Both the position numbers and the translations under genes were made by a program. A stretch of DNA of 64,000 nt, taken from Hibiscus mutabilis (Eukaryota > Streptophyta > Magnoliopsida > Malvales > Malvaceae). The stretch spans positions 21,146,014-21,210,013 of the forward strand of contig CM033718.1 in assembly GCA_019671005.1 (NCBI GenBank). The letters run 5' to 3'. Below, one piece after another: positions 1-10,170 of this stretch; position 1 is the first letter of the stretch; every line of letters begins with the position of its first letter. Under the pieces are notes generated by a model. That model made no database searches and had not been told where the DNA came from. It saw nothing but the letters and a program-made list of their open reading frames with translations.

Positions 1-762
1 CTTTCATCTCAGACTTCTCTGAATTTTCTACATCACCGCAAATCAAACCAATAAAAAATAAGAAAAAAAAACAAACATGAAGCATTCTTTTCAAAGTCAC
101 AAGCATTCGTCTCGTCTTGCGCAATAGTCCATAATACAAATCCTTTAAACCCATATCAAAACCCCTTAGACACGCCAATATCCAAAAACTTGCATGAATA
201 AATAACGGAACCATGTTCTTATTAATCCAAGAAAAACACGGTTAAACATAGCGTTATAGGAATATCATTAGCATAACCAATTGCTACCCAAGCAACACAA
301 GCCAGTTCGCCATACCAGCACAGCCAGCAGCAGAAAAATTATCACAAATAGGAGATGAGAAGCTCTTAACAGGTCGAGTCATATCCGCCTCATAAATCCA
401 CCAACCTACAAAGATAGGTAAAAAGGGGAAAAATAAAATATTACATTTACCCTCAACTCAGAGATTAAAACTTATAAAAAAGTAAGCGAGGACGAATCAG
501 CCACCTAAAGGAATCATTCTATTTCACACAATAAGGAAATATAGTTACTCTCATCTATTTTAGAATTGCAATTTAATTGAAAATTTAATAAGGTTCTTCA
601 GATTCTCTACAATAAAAGCTATTTCAAATAGGCTCTCTGTCACAAAAGTAACAACAAAATACATCCCAACCTGAACAGAAAATAGCAAAATAGCCAAAAA
701 CAACTCCTAAAACAAGTTCTTCCCCCACGTGATAAAACAAAGAAATAAATAACAAACAAAAG
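1..762. other. No gene seen
   Basis: AT-rich sequence downstream (in minus orientation) of the decayed transposon ORF. I see no supported coding region, RNA gene or clear repeat boundary. It may belong to the same old element, but nothing in it shows that. Confidence 0.5.
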
Positions 763-2375
763 TTATACACCCCTGCTACAATCACCCAAAACACCACTGC
801 GGTCGTTCAGGAAAGATGACACATTTAAACCAAACACAGAAGAAACTACAATGCTTTTATAATTAGCGGCGGAGCTTTCCCACGAGGGCCTAGAGGGGTT
901 TCTCACGTCAAAATCTATGGCTACCTTGCAAAAGGTGTCAAACTCCACACCCCTAACATCAAAGGAACCTCGTGCTAGTTAAAAACTAAGAATAACAACA
1001 TCTCGTGATCTCTTCATCCCTTCAACCATAAAGGTAGAAGTGATGTCTGCAGCTATCTTAACCTTCTCTACCACGTCAACATCATGGATAACCTTCAATA
1101 CCATAATCTCATTCTTGTGTGACTCTTTAAGCTCTGATAATTTTCTTGTGAAATTTACAAAGCTTTCATCTATTGCGCTCTTCATTTTCTCCAACTTTTC
1201 TTTAAGACCTCGGATCTCAGTCTTAAAACTCTGCTCCATGGTCTCAAGCAACTTATTCTTAATTCTAAGAGTGTGATCACCCTCCTTCTGTTTTTTAGTA
1301 ATCTTCTCTACATACTTCTTGTACAAGTCTCATACCCGCGCCCGAACATCCGCCTTGTGTTTTTCTTACAACTCCCTTAATTGAGTGGCATAACTTTCCA
1401 CCTGCAAACACAGCTTGACATTCTCCTCAAGAAGATTAGAGTATCTATCCAGTTATGAACGTAGTTTCCTATTTTTTTTGTAAAAAAGGCCTTTATATTC
1501 ATTTCTATATTAAGTTGAACACAACCGAGTTCTTGAATGAGACCTCAACCCACATCAACGGTCCTCCTAATACTGGTACAAGGTGGAGAAGCACCGCAAC
1601 TATTTGCATATAGTTCAAACAACCCTCTAATAGCAGATTCAGGGTGGAACCAATGCTCTATCCTCGACACTCTCATCCATGTATAAAAAGTGCTTAATGA
1701 AGTGAAGGGTTTGCTACCTTTTCATAGAGAAACCTCCCTAGGAAAAAGCACCGAATGAGTCACTACAGCATCTGGAAAAGATGTGGGCTCGATAGACGCA
1801 ACCGCGGGGGTATACCTTCAATGGAACAATGAATAACGATAGAATCAAGAGTAGTTGGTCCTGCAAACAAGCTCAATAAGAAAACTGTCACAAACTAAGT
1901 AGCAAAGTTGCTAAACTAAAAATAAAAACAACATATCATTTAAAACACCTAGCGGCGCACAAGCAATAGATAGACCAGCACTTGAGTCGGTAAAAACAGT
2001 GCCATCAATAACACTAGTCGTCACCTTGAAAGAGGAACTCTGAAGTCCAAATAGAGTGGGTGGAGCATCACGATTTAACTCAAGCAAAATGTTGATAACC
2101 TCAACATCAAGCACGGGCCTTTTTCCCAGCACCTTTTCCTAGGTACCCAAAGGATACTTTTTTTAGCTATAAGCCTTCATTCGTCTTGCTAGGCTTTCCT
2201 GTGATGCATCTACAATATCCGTTGGCACCCTTACATAGGTATTTTGGCCATAAGGGAAAATACCCAAATAAGAATTAATGGGAACTATGTTCAACAAAGA
2301 CATCATTGCATTAACTAACGTTATCGCGCAAGATGAACTTGCTTCTCTGCTGCTAAAAGCATCTGACGACGCCAA
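763..2375 (-). pseudogene. C-terminal part of PF04195-like transposon ORF, coiled coil
   Basis: A series of short minus-strand reading frames (2375-2163, 2132-1911, 1326-979, 948-763) follows the conserved core at 2786-3463 in the same orientation. The piece at 979-1326 is rich in Lys/Glu with regular Leu/Ile spacing and looks like a coiled coil (KLEKMKSAIDES region). Plant PF04195-type proteins commonly end in a long coiled coil, so I read this as the tail of the same ORF, interrupted by several stops and frameshifts. No catalytic motif is visible. Function unknown; the assignment rests on order and orientation rather than on a strong motif. Confidence 0.4.
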
Positions 2376-2785
2376 GACTATCGACCCTTACGAACCCAAT
2401 GGATTGCTACTAGCCACAAAGAGTGTAGTGTCTAGTACCACGGTCCTTGTGAGGCATGTGAAAAAACTTAATTAATCAATGAACCACAACACACATATAA
2501 GTAGGAAAGATTCATTCTCCTTTCAAAACACATCAAACTATTATCAGTATTTATTTGCCTCTTCGACTTGCGTTCCAAACGCAAGCAGCTCCCTCGCCAT
2601 CTGAACCGAAAACAACAATTGAACTCAAAACCACGCGTTTCTTTCCTTCTTGCTGCGATCTGAGCTAGAAGGGCTCACATTAACACAACCCCTTAGAGTG
2701 GTGGGGTAGCTTCCCCACTAACTTATCCTAGGGGAGCATCCTCTTCATAATATTTCTAGGGCTGAGCACGTACTCCATTATGCTC

Positions 2786-3463
2786 TTAAAATAAGTTATA
2801 TGGTTCCTCCTTGTCACCTAAAAGAATCCTCACAACACGTTCATCACCCCCTTCACCAAAGGGCCACACCTTCACATGAATAGGTATATTCGCCAAAAAA
2901 CCCTCAGGAAATACATTAAAGTCTTCTTCGTCCCAACCATTGGGACTTCTTCCTTTCAAGCAGTGTACCCAAGCATTTCTAAAGGCGCATACCTCCTCAA
3001 AATAATAGGGTGGGTCACTTTCTAGCCTCTTAATAAGCTTTAGCTCAACGGGTGACATTTTCCCAATATTAGGTGGCACTACCCTATCCTTCACCGGTCG
3101 GTGCCATACTACGGGGAATAGAAAACTCTTAATAATACACTTTACTTTGATATACTTCATCCTATGTAGACGAAGATTGTCAGTCTAATTGCTCATCAAC
3201 GACCTCTTCACTCTTCGATGATAAATAGTAACAAAGCCCTTCACATTCTTTTCATAGTCAGCCATCACATTATAAAAGTAGTGGAACACATTAATAGAAG
3301 GTCTATCCTCATGAATCTTACAATTCAAGAAATAAGTCACCAAAGTCCACCGACTAGTTATGCTTAATTGACTTGACGCTACATCAAACCAGTTTAACCA
3401 CTCTACGAAGAAAGAATGTAGTGGCAAATGAAACCCAGCTTCAAAAGCAAACAAAGGGATCAA
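2786..3463 (-). pseudogene. PF04195-like 'putative gypsy-type transposon' core domain, broken
   Basis: Two adjacent minus-strand frames (3463-3185 and 3160-2786) together resemble the PF04195 domain common in plant retrotransposon-associated ORFs. Hallmarks are an N-terminal segment reading FEAGFHLPLHSFFVEWLNWF, then a run like SQLSITSRWTLVTYFL and an aromatic FHYFYNV stretch. A C-terminal part with basic and Pro residues (VVWHRPVKDR) follows. The two parts are separated by a stop and a short gap, so the gene is inactive. No reverse transcriptase or integrase is nearby, so this is probably a fragment of a non-autonomous gypsy-type element. The biochemical role of the domain is not established. 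Confidence 0.6.
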
Positions 3464-3487
3464 AAACCATGACCGCCCCTCATCAGA

Positions 3488-4159
3488 TCATGCACTCAGG
3501 TGAAATGTCCTAACTGGCACACTGAACCGATAACAGAAATGGTTAACAGCAAGAAGAACTCGATACTCCAACGTCGTCAGCAACTCGTCTAGTGCGGTAA
3601 TATAACAAACCTCATCGCTCGCCACAACAGATGACTCAACCATTAACAAAGAAAGGATTATATTTGCCTCCTCAAACCTCTCCTTTACTCTTCTCAAAAA
3701 CTCACAAACAACAAATAAGACAAGCAGAGTAAAACCCAAGAATGCAAAACTAGAGCCCATTTATAACTAAGAACCGTGTCTTTCTCGACACGTTTCGCTA
3801 TTGAAGAGGTTTTTCATGTGATGCTTCACATACAATTGTTTACTCCCAAAAAAAACCAATCGGTCCGTCAATAAATTCCATTAACAACTAAAAAAACATT
3901 TTCTTTCCTCAGGTTCACGTGTCGCATCATCTTTAAAATTCCTCAGGTTTGCCAAGGTCACTTTATAACATTTCCTCACCCGGGGGCAATTTGTAGTACA
4001 TATAAACACCTGTCGCCACTTTTCGAAACTAGAATGAGTAAGACAACGAACGGTGTAACAAAAGGGACGCTCGATGGTGTGTGTCACGACGCCTACGAAC
4101 CGCAACACGAAGGACCACCTACGAACTGTGTAAAACCCTTTGCGATCTATGGCGTACAA
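3488..4159 (-). pseudogene. Likely N-terminal part of the same PF04195-like ORF
   Basis: Two minus-strand frames (4159-3881 and 3760-3488) lie directly upstream of the core domain. The 3760-3488 frame opens with a strongly hydrophobic stretch (FAFLGFTLLVLFVVCEFL) that looks like a membrane segment or simply decayed sequence. I recognise no family in these pieces. They are included only because they sit in line with the core. They could equally be unrelated open frames. Confidence 0.25.
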
Positions 4160-5315
4160 ACGAGACTACGAGCAACATCGCACCTCACCTGGTGACCACG
4201 TGGCTATACACATGCCCACTATGGATGCCAAGGGGAACCTAGGACATCAAGTCATAGCCTGTCCAATCAACGCGCCACGACAACCCTACTACGACACCTG
4301 TTTAGGTAATATAAAACTGGACATGCAGTAGGAAGGAGAGGGAGATCGACCATTCCAAGCGCCATCACCACCCAAAACCAAGAGCGATAAGCAAGCTCTG
4401 ACCCAGAACAAGCATCTCGATCACTATCGGGCTACCATCTCCGACCCCTGTTCATTTTGACCATCAACCCATTTTATTAATAATATACTAATAACATTAT
4501 TTTTCATCACGTTTGAATTGATTTAACAAAAAATAAAAATTTAAAGATTAAAATATAATAAAAATTTAAATAATTAAACCGATAAATTAAGGTTAAAAAC
4601 GATGACCATGCCTAAACTATTTTATGTTAAAAGTATTTTAATAATTTCAAATTTTATAATGCGTATGACCTTAAACAATAATGCATTCATTTTAATTTTT
4701 CGACAAATTCTAATTCTAATTTTACCTAGTGAAAAGGAAAACATATGCACTAAAAAAAAAGGGTGCTCCTAAGTAATAAAGATGAACAACTTGACCAACC
4801 GGTTAAATATTCTTGCTCACTAATTTTAATTTTATCATAAGTTATTTTCTAAAAAATCGATTGTTGAGTATTTATTCACGTTTACGTCCTTTAAAAGTTA
4901 AGCCTTAAAATTGGCTGATAATAGCTGGGATCCAGTTATGTAAAGCATGATTTAAAAGTTTATCGGTAAAGAAAGAATTACTCAATGTGAAAAGTAGAAT
5001 ATGATAAGAATAATGTTGCCATGCTACCCTTAATTGCTTGCTTTTACCAATCCCAAAGTTGATAAGAAGAACCATGCTAATTAATTAAAGGTTATACTTG
5101 TGCATGCCTTATTTAAGCACGCATAAAATCATACCCTTGAACTAAACTTCTCCATTTATTCAATTTTTTTTATAATTATCGATATTTAATTCATTAATTA
5201 ACTAATCCAGATTAAATACTATAAACATTTATTATGAGAACAATTTTCTCAGTACAATTTTCTACGTTCACAATATCAAAGTCTGAACCTTTGATCTCAT
5301 GGGCAAAGCCACATG
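4160..5315. other. No gene seen; GC shift then AT-rich DNA
   Basis: 4160-4450 is less AT-rich than its surroundings and would be the leader or promoter side of the minus-strand ORF. From 4450 onward the sequence is AT-rich with no supported coding frame. The open frame at 4140-4331 (+) has no recognisable similarity and I do not call it. Confidence 0.4.
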
Positions 5316-5337
5316 GGGGCTGGCAGGGGCCAGCCCC
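5316..5337. repeat. Perfect 9-bp GC-rich inverted repeat (hairpin)
   Basis: GGGGCTGGC at 5316-5324 and its exact complement GCCAGCCCC at 5329-5337 are separated by AGGG. This is a strong stem-loop in otherwise AT-rich DNA. It could be a terminus of a DNA transposon (hairpins near the 3' end also occur in Helitrons) or a chance structure. No partner end was found. Confidence 0.5.
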
Positions 5338-5424
5338 GTAGTTTCCCCTTGCTGTCTATTCTTTTTTCAATTTGGCCACGTAAGATTTTAAATTATATTT
5401 TATTTTATTTGTTCTAATATTATA

Positions 5425-5535
5425 TAGTGGGTGTTGTCTTAGTGGTAAAGTGTAACGAGAAATTAAATTTGATTTACTTAAAGTTAGTGAATTGAATCTT
5501 ACTAATGAAATTTTTAGCCTTTTATTCTTTTTAGG
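5425..5535 (+). repeat. SINE-like fragment with diverged Pol III A and B boxes
   Basis: TGTCTTAGTGG at 5435-5445 is one mismatch from the tRNA A-box consensus. AATTGAATCTT near 5490-5500 is a weak match to a B box at plausible spacing. A T-rich end follows, as in plant SINEs. No target duplication was confirmed. It could be a coincidental match in AT-rich sequence. Confidence 0.3.
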
Positions 5536-5997
5536 CTTAGGTGTAAAAAGTCCTTTAACTTTTTAAAAAAAATCAATTAAGTCGCTGAATTTTTTTTACG
5601 GCTCTTGGACCAAGAAATTGAATTAATTAGACCCTTTGACCATTAAATCTTGACAATTTTTTTTTCTTTAGAGGTTACTGACACATGATACACTACAATT
5701 CTATTATGTTACATTTACAGTTTCTTCAAAAATATTATTTTATATTTATATGCTTTTTTGAATTTTTAGACCTTTTAAATAATTTTTAAATAAAATATAT
5801 TTTTTGAAAATGTCAAGTCGAGACATTGTGACACAACGCACTGCAGCAACATATAAAAAAAACTATCAAGATTTAATGGTCAAAATTGATTCAAGGGCTT
5901 ACTTGTTTCAATTTCTTGGTTTAATGGCTTAATTAGTTGCAAAAAAATTTAAGAGCTTAATTGATTCTTTTTTCAAAAGTTTAAGAACCTTTTATAG
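5533..5997. mobile_element. Foldback/MITE-like element with long imperfect inverted repeats
   Basis: The left arm (about 5533-5665) and the reverse complement of the right arm (about 5860-5997) align along about 130 bases. Shared blocks include AATCAATTAAG, CCAAGAAATTGAA and GACCATTAAATCTTGA. The centre is AT-rich and has no coding frame. It is therefore a non-autonomous foldback or MITE-like repeat. Superfamily is undetermined because the exact ends and target duplication are unclear. Confidence 0.6.
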
Positions 5998-6810
5998 CGT
6001 TAAGCTTTTTTGTTTTCAGCCCCTTAACTTTTAATTCCTACATTCACTGAGCTTGCTTAAATAATCTAATATTTTCATATTAGACCAATTGATTATTAAC
6101 TTCGTTTCTTCGAATTTAATTTTACTCTACAGTCATGTTTAGCTCAAAGGAGGTACATTTCTGCTTTATTAACAACTAACAATGATCTTTGATAAAAAAA
6201 AAACAACTAACAATGATTATTTCGCTTGGTAAACAATACTAATGACTAGACTAAGAAAACAAAATTGCTGTTGTAGCTAAAGTGATAGAATATCTACCCA
6301 TTAACGTTGCAATTTACAAATTTTAGGATTGATGATTTGATTAATTAAATTAATAGGATAAAATTTTTTTTTATGCAATTTGTTAAAACCCAAAAAAAGC
6401 AACAACTGAATAATTTTTTATACTTTATTACATTTTATTAATTTTTATTTAATTAGTCGAAACAATTGAATCTGAATTTTAAGAAAAAAAATGTTTGCAA
6501 CTGCATTGGAGATGTTAAGTGGTGGAAACACGATTGACGATCCTCCTCTCTCCCACAAGAAAACATTTTGATGTAATGTCAATTGTTATAGATGAAGTCT
6601 TATTTAGAGATGAACGATCTATTTTGTAGAGTACTATAGTTTTGAATGTATTATATACTCATATACTATTTTTATCTTTTTGTAGATAAAAATCATTCGA
6701 ACTTGAATTATCGAGGAAGAATAAATTATTTTAGGATAAAACTTTGATACACATTTTGTGTAAAACTAATTTTACACAAACTTGTGTTTTTACCTTATAA
6801 AACACAAATT
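5998..6810. other. No gene seen; AT-rich
   Basis: AT-rich sequence with poly-A and poly-T runs. I see no coding frame, RNA gene or defined repeat. Confidence 0.5.
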
Positions 6811-6908
6811 TTAAATTCCTAACCTTAATACCTTAAAACTTAAATCCTATACCCTAAACCCTAAATTCTAAACACTAACCTTAAATTCTAAACCCTACAA
6901 CTTAAACC
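6811..6908 (+). repeat. Degenerate telomere-like (CCCTAAA) motif cluster 1
   Basis: Several CCCTAAA/CCCTAAAT words sit in an irregular, mutated array (AAACCCTAAATTCTAAACAC is representative). CCCTAAA is the complement of the plant telomere repeat TTTAGGG. The array is short and degenerate, so it is an interstitial relic or an AT-rich low-complexity repeat rather than a working telomere. Confidence 0.45.
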
Positions 6909-7423
6909 ATGATTTTGTCTTCAAATTCAAATCAAATAATCAATTTAGTTGATTTAAAAAATGCACTCATTTGTATATTTAAACTTGCAAATTGTACCGA
7001 TTTTATCCTTTAACTAATATTGACTATTATTGTGCTGATGTGAACGTTAACAATACTGACATAGTAGTCTATTGTGTTGACGTGCCCATACATATGTGAA
7101 TGATGATGACATGACAAAAGGACAATATTAAATTTTTAGAAGGTCTGAGTGCTTAATTGATTTTTTAAAAAGTTCGATGGCTTACTTTATTTTTTTTATA
7201 AAATATAATTAAAAATTGAGAATTTAAGAAATTTAAATATTAAATATAAAAATATTAAAAAGATTATGTTAAGATTTTCAAAAAAAATAAGTAAAAATAA
7301 AAAATGTCAAAATTTATAAAATGTTAAATTTGAATTTATTTAGAAGTTAAAATTTGAAAACAATAAGATATTAAAAGGGTTTAAATTTGATATACAGGTT
7401 ATATAAAATTATATTATAAATCA
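6909..7423. other. No gene seen between the two telomere-like clusters
   Basis: AT-rich sequence. Around 7130-7190 it contains phrases similar to the arms of the foldback element at 5533-5997 (a GTGCTTAATTGATTTTTT-like run), so a fragment of a related element may be present. No coding frame is supported. Confidence 0.35.
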
Positions 7424-7563
7424 AACTTAAACCTAAACCTTAAAAAATTAAACCCTAAATTCTAAACCCTAAACCCTAAATTCTAAACACTAACTTTAAA
7501 TTCTAAAATCTACAATCCAAACCCCTAAACTCTAAGCCTTAAACTAAACCCCTAACCTCTAAA
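7424..7563 (+). repeat. Degenerate telomere-like (CCCTAAA) motif cluster 2
   Basis: A second cluster of CCCTAAA-type words in the same orientation. It shares the order of sub-phrases with cluster 1 (CTAAATTCTAAACACTAAC occurs in both). The two clusters are therefore probably copies of one sequence rather than independent telomere seeds. Confidence 0.45.
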
Positions 7564-8953
7564 AGTAAAAGACTTGTCTAAACTAAAGTTTATATGACAT
7601 GTGTATTAAAGTTTTTTTCATATTAAAATGTATAAAAACTATTAACATTTTTTTTGATTAAGCTAAGTTGATTACAAGTAGTATTTATTTTAAATATACT
7701 CTCAACCATTTGACAAAGAACAACAACAATTCTTTTAACCATAGAGGCAAGTTGGTTTGTGCGAAAGCTATATTGAGAAGTACTTAACATTATAAAAAAA
7801 ATCAAAAGTTCGAGAGAGTGATAAAAAAATATTAAAAACTCCAAATGTCTTAATTGAACAAATCTTCGATCATTTCTTGTCATCATTACTCTGTAAATTC
7901 TTTTAAACATATTTTCAATAGATTTAGTCTTGTATTAATTAGAGCAATAATAGCCTATGAGATTCCCCCTATGATTTAAAACGGATGGAATTTTGTCTAT
8001 AACAAATTGATGCTCATTAACATTATTTTAGACCTCAAATTTGGTTTTTAGAAGCAACTAATAAAACAAAACGACACCAATCTGGGTTTTTTAATAGCTA
8101 TTTAGTCGATTATGATTTTTATGTAAATATTTAATAAGAATTTGAGTTTTATTATGGAGAAACATAAATCAATGTCATTTTCTTTGTATAAGTTGCATCT
8201 AAGAAGTCAAAAATTGAAATTTAAAATAATATTCATGAATATCAATCCGGTAAAAAATACATCTCAACAATTTTAAACTGTACATGTTAAAAAAAACAAT
8301 TTTAAATTATAAAAAGCTACTTCAAAAGTCATTGTGCCTCTAATACAACGTCGATTTTATTAAAAATATGTTTAAAGAATAACAGTATACTTATGTTAAC
8401 GTGAGAAATTTGTAGACTTTATTAATGAAAATGTTCAATTTTTAATAATTTACAAGTATTTTGTGAATTGAAAAGAGGCCTAAGCCATCGAATAAAGCAC
8501 GCGCAAATTTACAATATCAGTCCACTTTAATGCAATATATTTTTTTACAATAGAACTAAATTGATTATTTAGTGCAGGTGTGAAGATAAACACCCTTTAA
8601 GCTTTTAATCATTAATTAATAGTTTTCTTAAATAAAAATTAGAATATACTTTCGTTTTGTTTTGAAAAAACAATTAATATTAAATATAATATTAATATAT
8701 ATGATAGATGTATTGAGTTAAATTTTAAGTAAAGGACTTTAAAGTTAAAATTAAATGATCTCAAAAACATTTTAAAACATGGAATAATTAAACATATATA
8801 GAATAAATATAGAACATGTTAAAATTTTAAAACACGAGTTACCAACACATGGGCTAATTCAGAAATTTTATTACGAGAGACCAAAATTGAACTTTGAACT
8901 TTAGGAGAGGTCAAAGTGCAATTTTATCACTACAATAATTTAAGAATTCATTT
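7564..8953. other. No gene seen; AT-rich
   Basis: AT-rich with homopolymer runs. The minus frame at 7623-7910 has no recognisable domain and biased composition, so it is not called. Nothing else is defined here. Confidence 0.45.
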
Positions 8954-9248
8954 TTAAAAGGGACTATAAGGCAATATTCCAGTGTTACGGGCTAGAAAAG
9001 AGAGTTTATTCCCATATGCCTCATTAAAAAAAATTCTAAACTTAAATGAAGAAAAAAATGCACGTCGAGATAATTGCAATATATAACGAGAGTACTTCGA
9101 CAACAGAGCAACAAACCCGGCGTATAAAATCAAAGCACCACATCCTGTTATCATTTCTTGTTGTACTAATTCCGCAACATCAATCAGAGGGCTCCAAAAA
9201 ATAGTTTCTCCAAGTGGTTTGCCTCTGCTCAAGGATGCAAGTTTATCC
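8954..9248 (-). pseudogene. LINE RNase H-like domain, C-terminal half
   Basis: The minus frame contains VADKLASLSRGKPLGE, the end of the plant LINE RNase H domain (RVT_3 type). The Asp of VADK is the last of the four metal-binding acidic residues of the RNase H fold. Downstream the frame runs on into unconserved sequence and stops. The N-terminal half lies at 12804-13195. The solo LTR at 9254-12798 separates the halves, and the two parts are in the same frame once the LTR and one copy of the target duplication are set aside. Confidence 0.75.
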
Positions 9249-9253
9249 GCAAC
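9249..9253. repeat. Target site duplication GCAAC, left copy
   Basis: GCAAC directly precedes the solo LTR and is repeated exactly at 12799-12803 directly after it. Five base pairs is the usual duplication size for LTR-element integrases. Confidence 0.8.
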
Positions 9254-10020
9254 CGTAACACTGAAATTGATACAGGTTGTCCGATTCAATTCGAGGCGTC
9301 ACATTCGGGTCACTGGAGCGACACACATATTTCAGATAAAACAAATTGTTAAAACATTTAAAATCATAAAATAAATTCTAAAAAAATACAAATTTAAAAA
9401 TTATTCATTTAACATAACAATATTCATAAATACACGTTATAGAAACGAGTTTCAGACTCAATATAAAACAAGACGTGACATACATGCCCCCTAATTACAT
9501 ATGTACCATATTCCGCAAGCAATGTCGAAGGAGCTCTCGTACTGATGTCGATAACTTGCAATGTGGTTGATCTTTTAACCTGCGATGGTAAAAACAACAT
9601 GAGCTTAGAAAAGTTTAGTAATACAAAACTATCAAATGATGCAGTAGGCACAATGAGGTATATGGCAATGCACTAATACTGACAAGATGATCCAGGCAAC
9701 AACAGGTTTCAAATATGAATTGATATTCGTAGCAAAAATACACTTGAAGATAACAGGGTTGTTATTTATCTGATCACCTGAGTGCCAGACAAAATGCCTA
9801 TAGCTCGAATGATCAAAAGAGATATAGATTACGAAAGTTGGACTAGGGAGTTTGGTGTGTTCTATTGAGTACTGATAGTAACCATATAAAGAGTTTCAGA
9901 CATTGGTAGTTTATTTAATAGGGTAGATTAACATGAGGAAGGAAAGTTTTATTTGAAGCACCTAACTACCTGCAACTGTACATCGATATGTAGTTCCCAA
10001 AACTGCATCCATAAAGGTTT

Positions 10021-10170
10021 ACCCTAGGTCCATAAGGACTTACCTTAGGCCCATAGGGCGTAGGAGCCAACCTAAGGGGATGCCTTAGGTCCATAAGGAA
10101 TTACCCTAGCTGAAGCGTAGGAACCTACCCAAGGGGCGACCTTGGGTCTATAAGGAATTACCAGCGCTAA
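10021..10170 (+). repeat. Short imperfect repeats inside the solo LTR
   Basis: The phrase TAGGTCCATAAGG followed by an A/T-rich TTACC appears three times with small changes, mixed with CTAAGGGG or CCAAGGGG words. The period is irregular. There is no coding frame. Confidence 0.55.

Noticed and set aside
1040..1276. Plus-strand ORF of 78 codons
   Set aside because: It is the shadow of the coiled-coil frame on the minus strand and has no domain of its own.
2278..2475. Plus-strand ORF of 65 codons
   Set aside because: No similarity seen and it overlaps minus-strand transposon sequence in antisense.
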